NCBI GenBank assembly: GCA_942491525.1
Contig: CALOBW010000030.1
Location: forward strand, 1 to 64,000
Origin: CAYWBU01 sp942491525
GTDB taxonomy: Bacteria; Desulfobacterota; Desulfomonilia; UBA1062
Reading direction: 5' to 3'
Length of the DNA stretch: 64,000 nucleotides
Shown: one piece after another, positions 8,646 to 16,955 of the stretch
How the letters are laid out: every line of letters starts with the position of its first letter
How positions within the stretch are numbered: position 1 is the stretch's first letter
The notes under the pieces: generated by a model
The model's database searches: none
The model's input: the letters and a program-made list of their open reading frames with translations, nothing else
What the model was told of the DNA's origin: nothing
Position numbers and translations under genes: made by a program

Positions 8646-8894
8646 CATACCTCCTACTCAAATATTTAAGCGAAGCTGCGTAAATTCACCATTTTTTGCA
8701 AACTGCGCCTAACATAAGTCTTCAAATATATTCCGTCAATCCGCAATACGCCCGACAAGGTTATAAATTTCTGTTTTGATGGTATTGGGTTTGCGAAGTG
8801 CCAGAAGCCAATGACAGAACTCTATCCAACCCATTGCATTTGCCAATACTTCTCATTTTGTGTACAGTAGTCCAAATTCAGCAGCGAGGTAGTT

Positions 8895-10262
8895 ATGAGC
8901 CAACACAAGATGCCCCTGGGCGATAAACTGACCATAGTCCTGATGGTTGCCATGTCATTCTTCCTGATGTGCGATCTCTACATCACGCCATCCATCGTGC
9001 TGCAGCTGGCCGAGGAGTACGGCGTGGCCAAAGAGTCAATCGGCTATGTGGGCTCGGCCTTTGTGCTGGTGGGCGCCATCATCAGCATCTACTTCGGCTA
9101 CCTGACCGACAAGTTCTCGCGCAAGAAGCTGCTGGTGGCCACCGTCCTGATCGGCGAGATCCCCTGCCTGCTGACCGGCATACACCTCTTTACCGCAAGC
9201 TTCGAGGGCTTCCTGCTGATGCGCATCCTGACCGGCATCGGCGTGGGCGGCATCTACCCGCTGACCTTCTCGCTGCTGGCCGACTACTGCTCGGACAAGC
9301 ACCGCGCCATCGCCGCAGCCGGCATCGACGTGGCCTGGGGCATCGGCATCATGATGGGCCCCATCCTGGGCGGCCTGGCCCTCAATACCGAATACGGCTG
9401 GCGCCTGGCCTTCATCCTGGCGGCCCTGCCCAACTTTCCGCTGGCGATCCTCTTCTGGATCTTTGCCCGCGACCCCCAGCGCGGCAGCAGTGAAGCGGCC
9501 CTGCATGACGCCCTCGAGGAGGGCGCGGTCTACAACCATAAGATCAAGCTCTCCGACTTTAAACTTATCCTGAGCAACAGGACCAACATCCTGATGCTGA
9601 TCCAGGGCCTGCCAGGCTGCATTCCCTGGGGTGTGCTGACCTTCTGGTCGATCACCTTCTTCGTCGAGGTCAGACAGATGACCCAGGGTAACGCCACCAT
9701 GGTCTGGGAGCTCTTCGGCATCGGCACCGCCATCGGCACAGTCGCCTTTGCCATCCTGGGCGACAGGATCTTCAAGACCAACCCGCAGTGGGCGCCGGTC
9801 TTCTGCGGCGTGGGCGTCATCATCGGCACCATCCCCTGCTACCTCTTCCTGAACATTGAGTTCAGCAGCCTGGCCCCGCTCTTCGCCTTCGTGCTCTTCA
9901 GCGGCATCATGGTGGCCTGCTGCGGCCCGACCCAGAAGGCCATCTTCATGAACATCAACCGCCCCGAACACCGCGGCTCAATCTTCTCGGTCAACAACCT
10001 GGCCGACAGCCTCGGCAAGGGCATCGGCCCGGCCGTGGGCAGCGCCATCCTGGCCTGGACCGGCAGCTACAGCTTCATGCTCAACTTTGCGGTATCCTGC
10101 TGGCTGCTCTGCGGCGCAATCTACATCATGGGCTACTTCACCATCATGCAGGACCGCCAGAGCATGCTCGACCTGATCGAGGAGCGCGCCGACAGTCTGC
10201 AGACCGATCAGAAAACCGAAAATCTGCGGCCACTGCCCGCGCTGGATGCAGTAGCGGACTAG
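8895..10262 (+). CDS. MFS transporter
   Basis: A 455-residue inner-membrane secondary transporter with about 12 hydrophobic segments. GYLTDKFSRKKLL between TM2 and TM3 is the MFS motif A (GxLaDrxGrkxxl), and RILTGIGVGGIYPLTFSLLA with DYCSDKHRAIAAAGID marks TM4 and its loop. The central cytoplasmic loop includes residues 195-220 and the C-terminus is polar. GAGGTAG precedes the ATG. It stands alone, divergent from the DUF1254 operon across 249 bp. The substrate cannot be read from the sequence. Confidence 0.9.
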   Translation: MSQHKMPLGDKLTIVLMVAMSFFLMCDLYITPSIVLQLAEEYGVAKESIGYVGSAFVLVGAIISIYFGYLTDKFSRKKLLVATVLIGEIPCLLTGIHLFTASFEGFLLMRILTGIGVGGIYPLTFSLLADYCSDKHRAIAAAGIDVAWGIGIMMGPILGGLALNTEYGWRLAFILAALPNFPLAILFWIFARDPQRGSSEAALHDALEEGAVYNHKIKLSDFKLILSNRTNILMLIQGLPGCIPWGVLTFWSITFFVEVRQMTQGNATMVWELFGIGTAIGTVAFAILGDRIFKTNPQWAPVFCGVGVIIGTIPCYLFLNIEFSSLAPLFAFVLFSGIMVACCGPTQKAIFMNINRPEHRGSIFSVNNLADSLGKGIGPAVGSAILAWTGSYSFMLNFAVSCWLLCGAIYIMGYFTIMQDRQSMLDLIEERADSLQTDQKTENLRPLPALDAVAD

Positions 10263-10288
10263 GAGCCGCCACTGACTGGACTAAAAAT

Positions 10289-10720
10289 CTATGCCGGCCG
10301 GCCATGAACCTCCTTAAGCCAGCTTTTGGCGCTCCCCATGGAGTCGAACAGCTTGACCGTGAAGACGCCCTCGCTGGTTGAGGACCTCATGTAGCGCTTG
10401 ACCGCGCGTTCGCCGAAGGCGTCTTTGGGCAGCACGAATGCCTCATAGGCCGCACCATGCTTGACGTAGAGCGGATTAATATGCTGACTGACCCACTGCA
10501 CATCCTCCGCAGCGATCACATTCAGGTGCCGGGTGTCGGCCAGCATATTAAGCTGCCCGTAATGCGGCGAGTGCTGTTTGAGCAGATCCACAAGCGTCAG
10601 GATGTGCTCCCGAAAAGTTGGCCCGTTGACAAAGCCGGACCACTCGTTGACCAGGCAGGGCACACTCTCATCGATATAGATCTTAAGATTGGGGGATTCG
10701 TAAAGTACTGGTGCATCCAT
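10289..10720 (-). CDS. STAS/SpoIIAA-like protein
   Basis: A 143-residue soluble protein. LVNEWSGFVNGPTFREHILT, then LNMLADTRHLNVIAAEDVQW and EAFVLPKDAFGERAVKRYM match the layout of small SpoIIAA-like/STAS-related proteins: short strands, a central D-T-R-x-L loop and a final F-x-S-xx-x-A-xx-WL. AAGGAGG lies just before the ATG. It is convergent with the MFS gene (26 bp apart) and divergent from lemA. The role is not known. Confidence 0.65.
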   Translation of the reverse strand: MDAPVLYESPNLKIYIDESVPCLVNEWSGFVNGPTFREHILTLVDLLKQHSPHYGQLNMLADTRHLNVIAAEDVQWVSQHINPLYVKHGAAYEAFVLPKDAFGERAVKRYMRSSTSEGVFTVKLFDSMGSAKSWLKEVHGRPA

Positions 10721-10857
10721 CTAAATGACCTCCTTAAAATAAGGACTCGAAAATCAAATAATAAAGCACCTCTTCCCAGTTTCAACTTAAGCCAGGCAAC
10801 AAAAAGCGACATTGCGCTGGACCGAGAGCCGGCTCCGGTTATATAAACAGCTACATT

Positions 10858-11397
10858 ATGAAGTTATTCCTGATTATCCTGCTGGTTATGACGTTAATTG
10901 CCGCCCTGCTCTACAATATGCTGATCCAGCGCAAGAACCGGGTTGAGAGCGTCGCGTCAACCGTTGACATCATGCTCAAGAAGCGCTTCGACCTGATCCC
11001 CAACCTGGTTCAAAGCGTCAAGGGCTACATGCAGCATGAGCGCGAGCTGCTGGAGGAGATCTCCAAGCTGCGGGCCCACGGCCGCAGCAGCGCAGAGATG
11101 ATCCGTCTCGACCAACAGACAAGCGGCCTGCTCGGCAGACTCATGGTGGCCGTGGAGAACTATCCGGAGCTCAAGGCCGACCAGCACTTCCTGCACCTGC
11201 AGAAGAGCCTGACCGAGATGGAGGAGCAGATCTCGGCGGCCCGGCGGGCCTACAATGCGGCCGTGATTGAGTTCAACAATGCCGTCGAGATGTTCCCCAC
11301 CAACATCTTGGCCTCTATGATGAAATACCGGACCAAGCCCTTCTTCCAGATCGAGGCCGTCGAGCGCCAGAACATCCAGATCAAGGTTGACCAATGA
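10858..11397 (+). CDS. LemA family protein
   Basis: A 179-residue protein with one N-terminal membrane helix (LFLIILLVMTLIAALLYNML) followed by a helical cytoplasmic or periplasmic domain. KNRVESVASTVDIMLKKRFD, LIPNLVQSVKGYMQHE, ELKADQHFLHLQKSLTEME and ARRAYNAAVIEFNNAVEMFP are the conserved LemA blocks. The stop overlaps the next start by 4 bp (ATGA), so it is translationally coupled to the DUF3137 gene. There is no Shine-Dalgarno; a TATAAA lies 11 nt upstream, so the transcript may be nearly leaderless. Confidence 0.92.
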   Translation: MKLFLIILLVMTLIAALLYNMLIQRKNRVESVASTVDIMLKKRFDLIPNLVQSVKGYMQHERELLEEISKLRAHGRSSAEMIRLDQQTSGLLGRLMVAVENYPELKADQHFLHLQKSLTEMEEQISAARRAYNAAVIEFNNAVEMFPTNILASMMKYRTKPFFQIEAVERQNIQIKVDQ

Positions 11398-12338
11398 GCA
11401 AGGAGTTCCGCCAGTTCTACCACGACCAGCTGCTGCCGGAGCTGCGCGAGCTTGAGCGTGAACGCCGGCAGCTGGCCAAGAAAATCACCATGATCGGCGC
11501 CGGCGTTATGCTGCCGGCCGTCCTGATCGCCCTGATGGTGATGGCTGAAGAGAATGCAATCACCGCCATCATCATCCTGCCGATCTTCGCCGCCTCGGGC
11601 ATGAGCATGCTGGCCAGATTCATGAGCAGAAACTTTGTCAGCGACTTCAAACAGCGCATCATCGAACGCACCGTGCACTACTTCGATCCCGAGCTGAGCT
11701 ACCAGAGCCGCAACTGCATCTCCCAGGGCGTCTTTGAAGACTCCAAACTCTTCACCACCACCCCCAACCGCTATAAGGGCGACGACCTGGTGCGCGGGCG
11801 TATCGGCGAGACCGCCATCGAGTTTTCCGAGATCAAGGCCGAACGCGAGAGCGGCTCGGGCAAGAACCGCAGCGTGCAGAAAATCTTCAAGGGGCTCTTC
11901 TTCACGGCAGACTTCAACAAGAGAATCGGCGCCGCCACGGTGGTGGTGCCGGATACGGCCGAAAACATCTTCGGCGGCCTGGGCCAGTTCCTGCAGTCCA
12001 TCAACCTCTCCCGCGCCGAGCTGGTCAAGCTGGAGGACCCGGAGTTCGAGAGGCTCTTCGCCGTCTACAGCGACGACCAGATCCAGGCGCGCTACATCCT
12101 CTCCACCAGCCTGATGCAACGCCTGATCGACTTCCGCAAGAAGCACGGCATGATCCACATCTCCTTCGTGGGCAGCATGATCCATATCGCCATTCCCTAT
12201 GACAAGGACCTCTTCGAGCCGCCGCTCTTCTCATCCCTGCTCAACTTTGGCATCGTCCAGCAGTACTATGAAGACCTGCAGCTGGCCTTTGACATCGTGG
12301 ATGACCTGGATCTGAATACGCGGATCTGGAGTAAATGA
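11394..12338 (+). CDS. DUF3137 domain membrane protein
   Basis: A 314-residue protein. Two adjacent membrane segments (about residues 33-50, AGVMLPAVLIALMVMA, and 56-75, ITAIIILPIFAASG) are followed by a soluble domain with the DUF3137 pattern (FTTTPNRYKGDDLVRGRIGE, FSEIKAERESGSG, FKGLFFTADFNK, DPEFERLFAVYSDDQIQARY). LemA plus DUF3137 is a recurrent gene pair of unknown function. The gene ends at the edge of the AT-rich cassette-like region; its stop codon overlaps the first base of site S1. Confidence 0.88.
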   Translation: MSKEFRQFYHDQLLPELRELERERRQLAKKITMIGAGVMLPAVLIALMVMAEENAITAIIILPIFAASGMSMLARFMSRNFVSDFKQRIIERTVHYFDPELSYQSRNCISQGVFEDSKLFTTTPNRYKGDDLVRGRIGETAIEFSEIKAERESGSGKNRSVQKIFKGLFFTADFNKRIGAATVVVPDTAENIFGGLGQFLQSINLSRAELVKLEDPEFERLFAVYSDDQIQARYILSTSLMQRLIDFRKKHGMIHISFVGSMIHIAIPYDKDLFEPPLFSSLLNFGIVQQYYEDLQLAFDIVDDLDLNTRIWSK

Positions 12339-12401
12339 CATAGCAAGGCAATAGCGCGCTAATTGTGATTAAATGATTGGCGTGGTAGATAGCAGTTATG
12401 T
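12338..12401 (+). repeat. attC-like imperfect palindrome, site S1
   Basis: A 64-bp element. ACATAGC at the left end pairs with GTTATGT (12395-12401) at the right end, and an inner box AATAGCGCGC pairs imperfectly with GGCGTGGTAGATAG. The right end GATAGCAGTTATGTGC is shared with sites S2 and (in variant form) S3. Length and box layout equal S2, which is also exactly 64 bp. The paired outer and inner boxes are the attC architecture. Confidence 0.5.
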
Positions 12402-12431
12402 GCTGTTGACATGAGCAGGGTTACTGTGAAC

Positions 12432-12465
12432 CGTAATTACTGACGCAGCATAATATATGTTGGGT
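12432..12465 (+). repeat. Cassette-boundary-like element, site S1b
   Basis: CCGTAATT, then GACG, then GCATAATATATGTTGGGT. The same words occur upstream of the gene at 3276. The end GTTGGGT (12459-12465) fits the GTTRRRY core exactly. The GNAT start codon follows 26 nt later, the same spacing as at 3249 to 3276. Confidence 0.4.
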
Positions 12466-12491
12466 TCCTGAAAACATACAATTTCTATAAA

Positions 12492-12992
12492 ATGAATAAT
12501 GATTTCAAGATGATTGAGTTGAAACTAACGGATGAGCCATTCCTTTGGGATATGCTTTATGAGTCTATCTATATAGATCCCAAAGAATCTCCAGTAAGTC
12601 GGGATATTCTTCAAAGTCCTGATATTGCAAAGTATGTGAAGAATTGGGGCCAAAGAGGAGATTTTGGTTACAAGGTGTTTAATGGTAATCTGAATATTTC
12701 AGTTGGAGCCATCTGGGTTCGCAAATTCACAAAAGAGAATGCAGGATATGGATTTGTGAACGAGCAAACACCAGAGTTAGCTATGGCTATTATTCCTCAA
12801 TATCGCAATCAAGGTTTAGGAACTCTTTTACTAGGGCATCTTTCTTCTCAACTAGCTAAGCAAGATATAAAGTCAGTGTCGTTAAGCGTCTCAATAGATA
12901 ATCCAGCATTTAAGCTGTATAAAAGAGTTGGATTTAAAGAAACAGGAATAGAAGTAGAAGGTTCTATTACCATGATTTATTCATTAATTTGA
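12492..12992 (+). CDS. GNAT-family N-acetyltransferase
   Basis: A 166-residue acetyl-CoA-dependent acetyltransferase. ELAMAIIPQYRNQGLGTLLL near residue 100 is the acetyl-CoA pyrophosphate loop (R-N-Q-G-L-G), and SVSIDNPAFKLYKRVGFKET is the typical C-terminal motif B. The coding sequence is far more AT-rich than lemA/DUF3137 just upstream and has no Shine-Dalgarno. It lies between attC-like sites S1/S1b and S2, so a cassette passenger is likely. It is not closely similar to the GNAT at 3756. Substrate unknown; amide, antibiotic or protein targets are all possible. Confidence 0.85.
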   Translation: MNNDFKMIELKLTDEPFLWDMLYESIYIDPKESPVSRDILQSPDIAKYVKNWGQRGDFGYKVFNGNLNISVGAIWVRKFTKENAGYGFVNEQTPELAMAIIPQYRNQGLGTLLLGHLSSQLAKQDIKSVSLSVSIDNPAFKLYKRVGFKETGIEVEGSITMIYSLI

Positions 12993-13008
12993 TTAAAAAC
13001 CAACGCTA

Positions 13009-13072
13009 GTATAACTCTCCAATAACGCACCAATTGAAGATTAAAAATCGGCATGATAGATAGCAGTTATGT
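13009..13072 (+). repeat. attC-like imperfect palindrome, site S2
   Basis: A 64-bp element. The outer boxes GTATAACT and AGTTATGT pair at 7 of 8 positions and the inner TAACGCACC pairs partly with GGCATGATA. The right end GATAGCAGTTATGTGC is identical to S1. The sites follow the GNAT and precede the next small gene, in line with one attC per cassette. Confidence 0.5.
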
Positions 13073-13150
13073 GCATTTTATCACTGAAGAAGTGATTATC
13101 TCAACTGGAGTAAAATGAATGTTCAATAGAATTGTTATGAGGAGGTTCTT

Positions 13151-13753
13151 ATGAGAAATTGTTTGATCATTATGTTTGTATTTGCACTCGCTGGTTGCGC
13201 TTCTATAAACGAAACTCCCAAAGGCCTTGAACAAACAAATCAAAAGCAATCTAGACCTGATAGTTTTATCGATTATTGCAACGAGGCACCGTGCAGGAGA
13301 AATGTGATAATTCACCTAATGCAGAAAGATGGGACAATCTTTGAATACGAGTCAAAGCTCGATCCGCCAGTGATACAGCCTTCATTTATAAGTATATATG
13401 CAGGTGAAACTATATTTATTGAGGCTGATGAGGGTGAACATTCACCGATTAATTTAATTCACGTCTCAGAGAACACAAAACCTGAAAAGACCATTGTATA
13501 TAAATTCGAGCAACGCGCAGACATGGGTAATGGTTATGATATGGTGCTAACTGTTCACAATCCATTTTCCAAGCCATTACGTTATAACATGGGAATTATG
13601 CCACTTGAATCAGATCGTTTATATAAAACATCAAGTTGTCCTGTAATGGCGAAAGGTGACTGTTTTGAGCATTGGCCGTTTCCAATTTTTCAAATTGCTG
13701 TTGCCAATATGCGGTTTCTTGAAAAAGGAGATGACTTTAGTTGTAGGGAATAA
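13151..13753 (+). CDS. Putative lipoprotein, unknown function
   Basis: A 200-residue protein starting MRNCLIIMFVFALAGC, a lipoprotein signal with lipobox LAGC, so it is probably membrane-anchored and periplasmic. The mature part is mixed beta-rich (TIFEYESKLDPPVIQPSFIS, YAGETIFIEADEGE) and has cysteines near the ends (CNEAPCRRN, SSCPVMAKGDCFEH) that could form disulphides. AGGAGG precedes the ATG by 7 nt. It is AT-rich and framed by attC-like sites S2 and S3. I do not recognise the family. Confidence 0.75.
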   Translation: MRNCLIIMFVFALAGCASINETPKGLEQTNQKQSRPDSFIDYCNEAPCRRNVIIHLMQKDGTIFEYESKLDPPVIQPSFISIYAGETIFIEADEGEHSPINLIHVSENTKPEKTIVYKFEQRADMGNGYDMVLTVHNPFSKPLRYNMGIMPLESDRLYKTSSCPVMAKGDCFEHWPFPIFQIAVANMRFLEKGDDFSCRE

Positions 13754-13776
13754 TTATTTAACTTAGATTAGAATAT

Positions 13777-13849
13777 GATTAACTTCATGTATCTAGCAAA
13801 TAAAGCGTCGATGGCAGTTCCTGGGACGGCATGATAATAGCAGTTATAT
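13777..13849 (+). repeat. attC-like imperfect palindrome, site S3
   Basis: A 73-bp element running from GATTAAC (13777-13783) to GTTATAT (13843-13849). The right arm GGCATGATAATAGCAGTTAT matches S2 except for a two-base deletion. The interior CGTCGATGGCAGTTCCTGGG could form a small extra hairpin. It lies between the lipoprotein and the Sel1 gene. Confidence 0.45.
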
Positions 13850-13876
13850 ACACTTTTAATATCAGAGGAATTTTTT

Positions 13877-15103
13877 ATGAATAGATTTATTAATGGCCTT
13901 ATTGGAATACTCTGTGTCTCCATAGTTATGACTGGCTGTACTGACGTTGATGAAACTCTTCGTGATGGTCAGGTTTACGGTAGGGCTGGTGAATACGACA
14001 AAGCGATTGAGTGCTTCAGGAAAGCAGCAAAACACGACTCAATTGAGGCACAAGTAAATCTTGGAATAATGTATCTAAAAGGCCAAGGGGTTGCTCAGGA
14101 TTACAAAGAATCAAGAAAATGGTTTCTCCAAGCAGCTCAAGGAGACAGTGAGATCGCTCAGCTGGCTCTCGGAGATATGTATCTAAAAGGTCAAGGAGTC
14201 ACAGCTGATAAAAATGAAGCCGTTGCATGGCTTACAAAGGCTTCAGAACAAGACAACGTAACAGCCCAGCTGATGCTCGGTGAGATATTTTATAAATCGC
14301 AAGATTATGAGAGTGCATTTAAATGGTACAATAAGGCTGCTACACAAGGTGATGATTTAGCGCAATATTATGTTGGATCTATGTATAGTAGTGGGATGGG
14401 TGTTATTCAGGATTTCGAAAAAGCACTGGAATGGGTCACAAAATCAGCACAGCAAGGTAATGTCGAAGCGCAGTTTGCATTGGGAATGACTTATGAACAA
14501 GGACTTGGAATTCCTCGTAATTATGCTGAATCTTGTCGCTGGTTTCAGTTAGCAGCAGATCAAGGTAATCTAGTTGCATGGGTTGCTCTGGGTAACATGT
14601 ATAAGAATGGAAATGGATTACCTCAAGATCATAGAGAAGCTGTAAGATGCTACCGTATCGCTGCCACTCAGGGAAATATTTCCGCCCAACTGATGTTGGG
14701 AGATATGTACTATAATGCTATCGGTGTGGATAAGGATTATCAAAAGGCTATCAAATGGTATCGCATGGCTGCAGACCAAGGTGATGCTGTGGGGCAATAT
14801 AGTCTAGGCTTTATGTATAGTAATGGATATGGAGTAACTAGGGATTACAAAGAGGCAGCAAGGTTGGTCCGGAAAGCAGCGGATCAAGGCCATTTTGATG
14901 CGCAATCCGTTCTTGGTTATATGTATTCTAATGGTATGGGTGTTGAGAAAGATTGTGTGCAGGCTTATATGTGGTTAAACTTAGCAGCTATGAGCGGCAC
15001 TCCAGAAACTGAAAAGAATAAAATGGAATACCAAAAGGTGATGACGTCATCACAAATAGCTAAAGCGCAAGAAATGACCATGGAATGGATTAATTCTCAA
15101 TAG
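13877..15103 (+). CDS. Sel1-repeat lipoprotein
   Basis: A 408-residue protein. The signal peptide MNRFINGLIGILCVSIVMTG is followed by Cys (lipobox MTGC). From about residue 30 it is built of roughly ten 36-residue Sel1-like (SLR) helical repeats with the pattern A.....LG.MY..G.GV..D...A..W...AA.QG. Such solenoids are protein-protein interaction scaffolds, common in secreted or periplasmic regulators. AGAGGAATT precedes the start. It lies between attC-like sites S3 and S4 and is AT-rich. No catalytic domain is present; the binding partner is unknown. Confidence 0.9.
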   Translation: MNRFINGLIGILCVSIVMTGCTDVDETLRDGQVYGRAGEYDKAIECFRKAAKHDSIEAQVNLGIMYLKGQGVAQDYKESRKWFLQAAQGDSEIAQLALGDMYLKGQGVTADKNEAVAWLTKASEQDNVTAQLMLGEIFYKSQDYESAFKWYNKAATQGDDLAQYYVGSMYSSGMGVIQDFEKALEWVTKSAQQGNVEAQFALGMTYEQGLGIPRNYAESCRWFQLAADQGNLVAWVALGNMYKNGNGLPQDHREAVRCYRIAATQGNISAQLMLGDMYYNAIGVDKDYQKAIKWYRMAADQGDAVGQYSLGFMYSNGYGVTRDYKEAARLVRKAADQGHFDAQSVLGYMYSNGMGVEKDCVQAYMWLNLAAMSGTPETEKNKMEYQKVMTSSQIAKAQEMTMEWINSQ

Positions 15104-15127
15104 GGTTATAGTAAGCTAATTTAGTCC

Positions 15128-15172
15128 ACATAACTAGCCATTAACTCCATTTCAACAAAAGTATAGTTATCT
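15128..15172 (+). repeat. attC-like imperfect palindrome, site S4
   Basis: A 45-bp element beginning ACATAACTA and ending TATAGTTATCT; the outer eight bases pair, ACATAAC being the complement of the GTTATGT core of S1 and S2. Inner pairing is weak. It is the last such site before GC-rich chromosomal coding (amidase) resumes at 15289. Confidence 0.35.
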
Positions 15173-15288
15173 ACCAAATACGTTAACGCATTTACGAATC
15201 TAAACAACTCAATCCAGCAGCACTATTCTTGTAGTCCTCACAATGAGATGTTAGATAAAAAACAGTCAACCTAAGAAGGCGAGGCAAA

Positions 15289-16497
15289 ATGAATCCAATC
15301 AGCAAAACCAACAGTCATGATCCGTTTGTTAACAGAAACAGAATTGAACCCCATGCCTCCGGCCTGCTTGACGGCCTCTCGTTTGCGGTAAAAGATAATA
15401 TCGATATCGCCGGTGAGGTTACGGGCTATGGCAGCCCGGGCTGGGCCCAATCCCACGGCAAGGCGGCCGCAAACGCGATCTGTCTGGAGCAGCTGCTCAG
15501 TGCCGGTGGCTGCTGCCACGGCAAGACCAAGTCCGATGAGCTGGCCTACAGCCTGCTCGGCATCAATGATTTCTACGGCACCCCCCTCAACCCCAAAGCG
15601 CCCGAGCGCATACCGGGTGGTTCGTCGAGCGGATCGGCAGCGGCCGTTGCCGGCGGATCAGTTGACTTTGCGCTGGGCACAGATACCGGCGGCTCCATCA
15701 GAGTTCCCGCCAGCAACTGCGGCATCTGGGGCTATCGGCCGACCCACGGAAGCATCTCTGTTGCCGGAGTCCTGGGCCTGGCGCCCTCCTATGATACGCT
15801 CGGCGTGCTGGCCAGCTCAGGCGAAATTCTTGAGAAGGTGATGCAGATTCTGCTGGCGGAGAGCAGCAGCGAGGCTTCGTTATCGGTCTGTCTGGTTGAT
15901 GATGTCCTGCAGATGTGCGATCAGAAACTACTCGATGCGGCAGCGCCTCTGCTTGGTAAGATCTCGCCTGAAACGATCACGCTGGCTGAAATTTCAGAAC
16001 CGTATGTCACCTCAACCTGGCTCTTTGAACAGCTGGGGTTTCTGCTCTCAACCGAGATCTGGAGCACACTGGGCAGCTGGGTAAACCATCAAAAGCCCCA
16101 GTTGAGCCCCGGCGTCGAGTTCAGCCTTCAAAACTATGCTGCCGCAGCTGACCGCAGAGAGATCCAAGAGCGCCTGGTTGAGAAAAAGGCCTTCCAGCAG
16201 GCCCTCAATAAATTTCTGGCTGACGATAAAGTTCTATGCTTTCCCACAACCGTTGATCCGGCGCCCAGGCTGGCTGATATCACCCCTGAGTTTATGGCCG
16301 GCGACTATGTCCCCAGAGCAATGAGCGTCAATGCAATTTCAGGCCTGTCAGGCACGCCCCAGATCAGCATCCCCCTGATCGAGGTCGACGGTGTCCCGAT
16401 TGGCCTCTCATTTGTGGCCGGCCACGGGCAGGATATGGCACTGATCAACACTTGCAACAGACTTTTCGCCCCTAAAAATAACAGATCCCCTATTTGA
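15289..16497 (+). CDS. Amidase (amidase signature family)
   Basis: A 402-residue hydrolase of the amidase signature family, cleaving carboxamides. The Ser-cisSer-Lys triad is visible: Lys near residue 35 in AVKDNIDI, cis-Ser near 111 in GGSSSGSAAA and nucleophile Ser near 135 in TDTGGSIRVPA. It is shorter than GatA (about 480), resembling the short bacterial/plant AMI1-type amidases, and there are no gatB/gatC neighbours. The gene overlaps the convergent methyltransferase gene by 8 bp at its 3' end. The natural substrate is unknown. Confidence 0.9.
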   Translation: MNPISKTNSHDPFVNRNRIEPHASGLLDGLSFAVKDNIDIAGEVTGYGSPGWAQSHGKAAANAICLEQLLSAGGCCHGKTKSDELAYSLLGINDFYGTPLNPKAPERIPGGSSSGSAAAVAGGSVDFALGTDTGGSIRVPASNCGIWGYRPTHGSISVAGVLGLAPSYDTLGVLASSGEILEKVMQILLAESSSEASLSVCLVDDVLQMCDQKLLDAAAPLLGKISPETITLAEISEPYVTSTWLFEQLGFLLSTEIWSTLGSWVNHQKPQLSPGVEFSLQNYAAAADRREIQERLVEKKAFQQALNKFLADDKVLCFPTTVDPAPRLADITPEFMAGDYVPRAMSVNAISGLSGTPQISIPLIEVDGVPIGLSFVAGHGQDMALINTCNRLFAPKNNRSPI

Positions 16498-16936
16498 TAA
16501 TCCAGCGCGGCACACTCTCGCAGTAGGCCGTATAATCCTGGCCGAAGATTTTAGTCAGGTGCGGTTCCTCATAGAGGCGGATGAAGAGATTGAAGATCAC
16601 ACAGACTGCCCCCAGATAGGGCAGCAGACCGCGCCTTAGAATTGACCAGCCAAAGATGACGCCAAGCACGCCCAGATACATGGGGTTGCGTGAATATCGG
16701 TACGGCCCGCGCACAACCAGTCTGCGCGGCGGATCAATGGGTGCCGGCGTGCCGCGGCCAAGGGTGGCGAAGTTCCAGATGCACCAGGCATAGACAACGG
16801 CGCCGAGCGCGATCAGCGCCCGACCGAAGACGACGCGCAGACCGGACGCCCGGCCCCTGGCAAATTTAAGAGGCAAAGCCACGGCTACGGTGCCGGGGAC
16901 CAGCAGGGTAAAGATCAGATTCTTAAGGAAAAGAAT
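16490..16936 (-). CDS. Isoprenylcysteine methyltransferase-like membrane protein, ATT start likely
   Basis: About 148 residues with several membrane helices. VVRGPYRYSRNPMYLGVLGV is the signature of the ICMT/PEMT-type membrane methyltransferases, and RLYEEPHLTKIFGQDYTAY the conserved C-terminal SAM region. The first conventional start, GTG at 16882, would remove half of the first helix. The frame continues upstream through FLKNLIFTLLVPGTVAV, which is normal N-terminus for this family. AAAGGAGG lies 4 nt before an ATT codon at 16936, which is therefore the probable start. It follows the FAD dehydrogenase by 19 nt, same strand. Confidence 0.75.
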   Translation of the reverse strand: MLFLKNLIFTLLVPGTVAVALPLKFARGRASGLRVVFGRALIALGAVVYAWCIWNFATLGRGTPAPIDPPRRLVVRGPYRYSRNPMYLGVLGVIFGWSILRRGLLPYLGAVCVIFNLFIRLYEEPHLTKIFGQDYTAYCESVPRWIIK

Positions 16937-16955
16937 AGCTCCTCCTTTCCGGGGC

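Noticed and set aside
9036..9971. 311-codon open frame antisense to the MFS gene
   Set aside because: Asp/Glu/Gly-rich shadow; the plus strand encodes an unmistakable 12-helix transporter.
13838..13876. Possible transposase ends around the cassette-like genes
   Set aside because: The palindromes lack flanking target-site duplications and there is no transposase between them, so an insertion-sequence explanation is weaker than an attC-like one.
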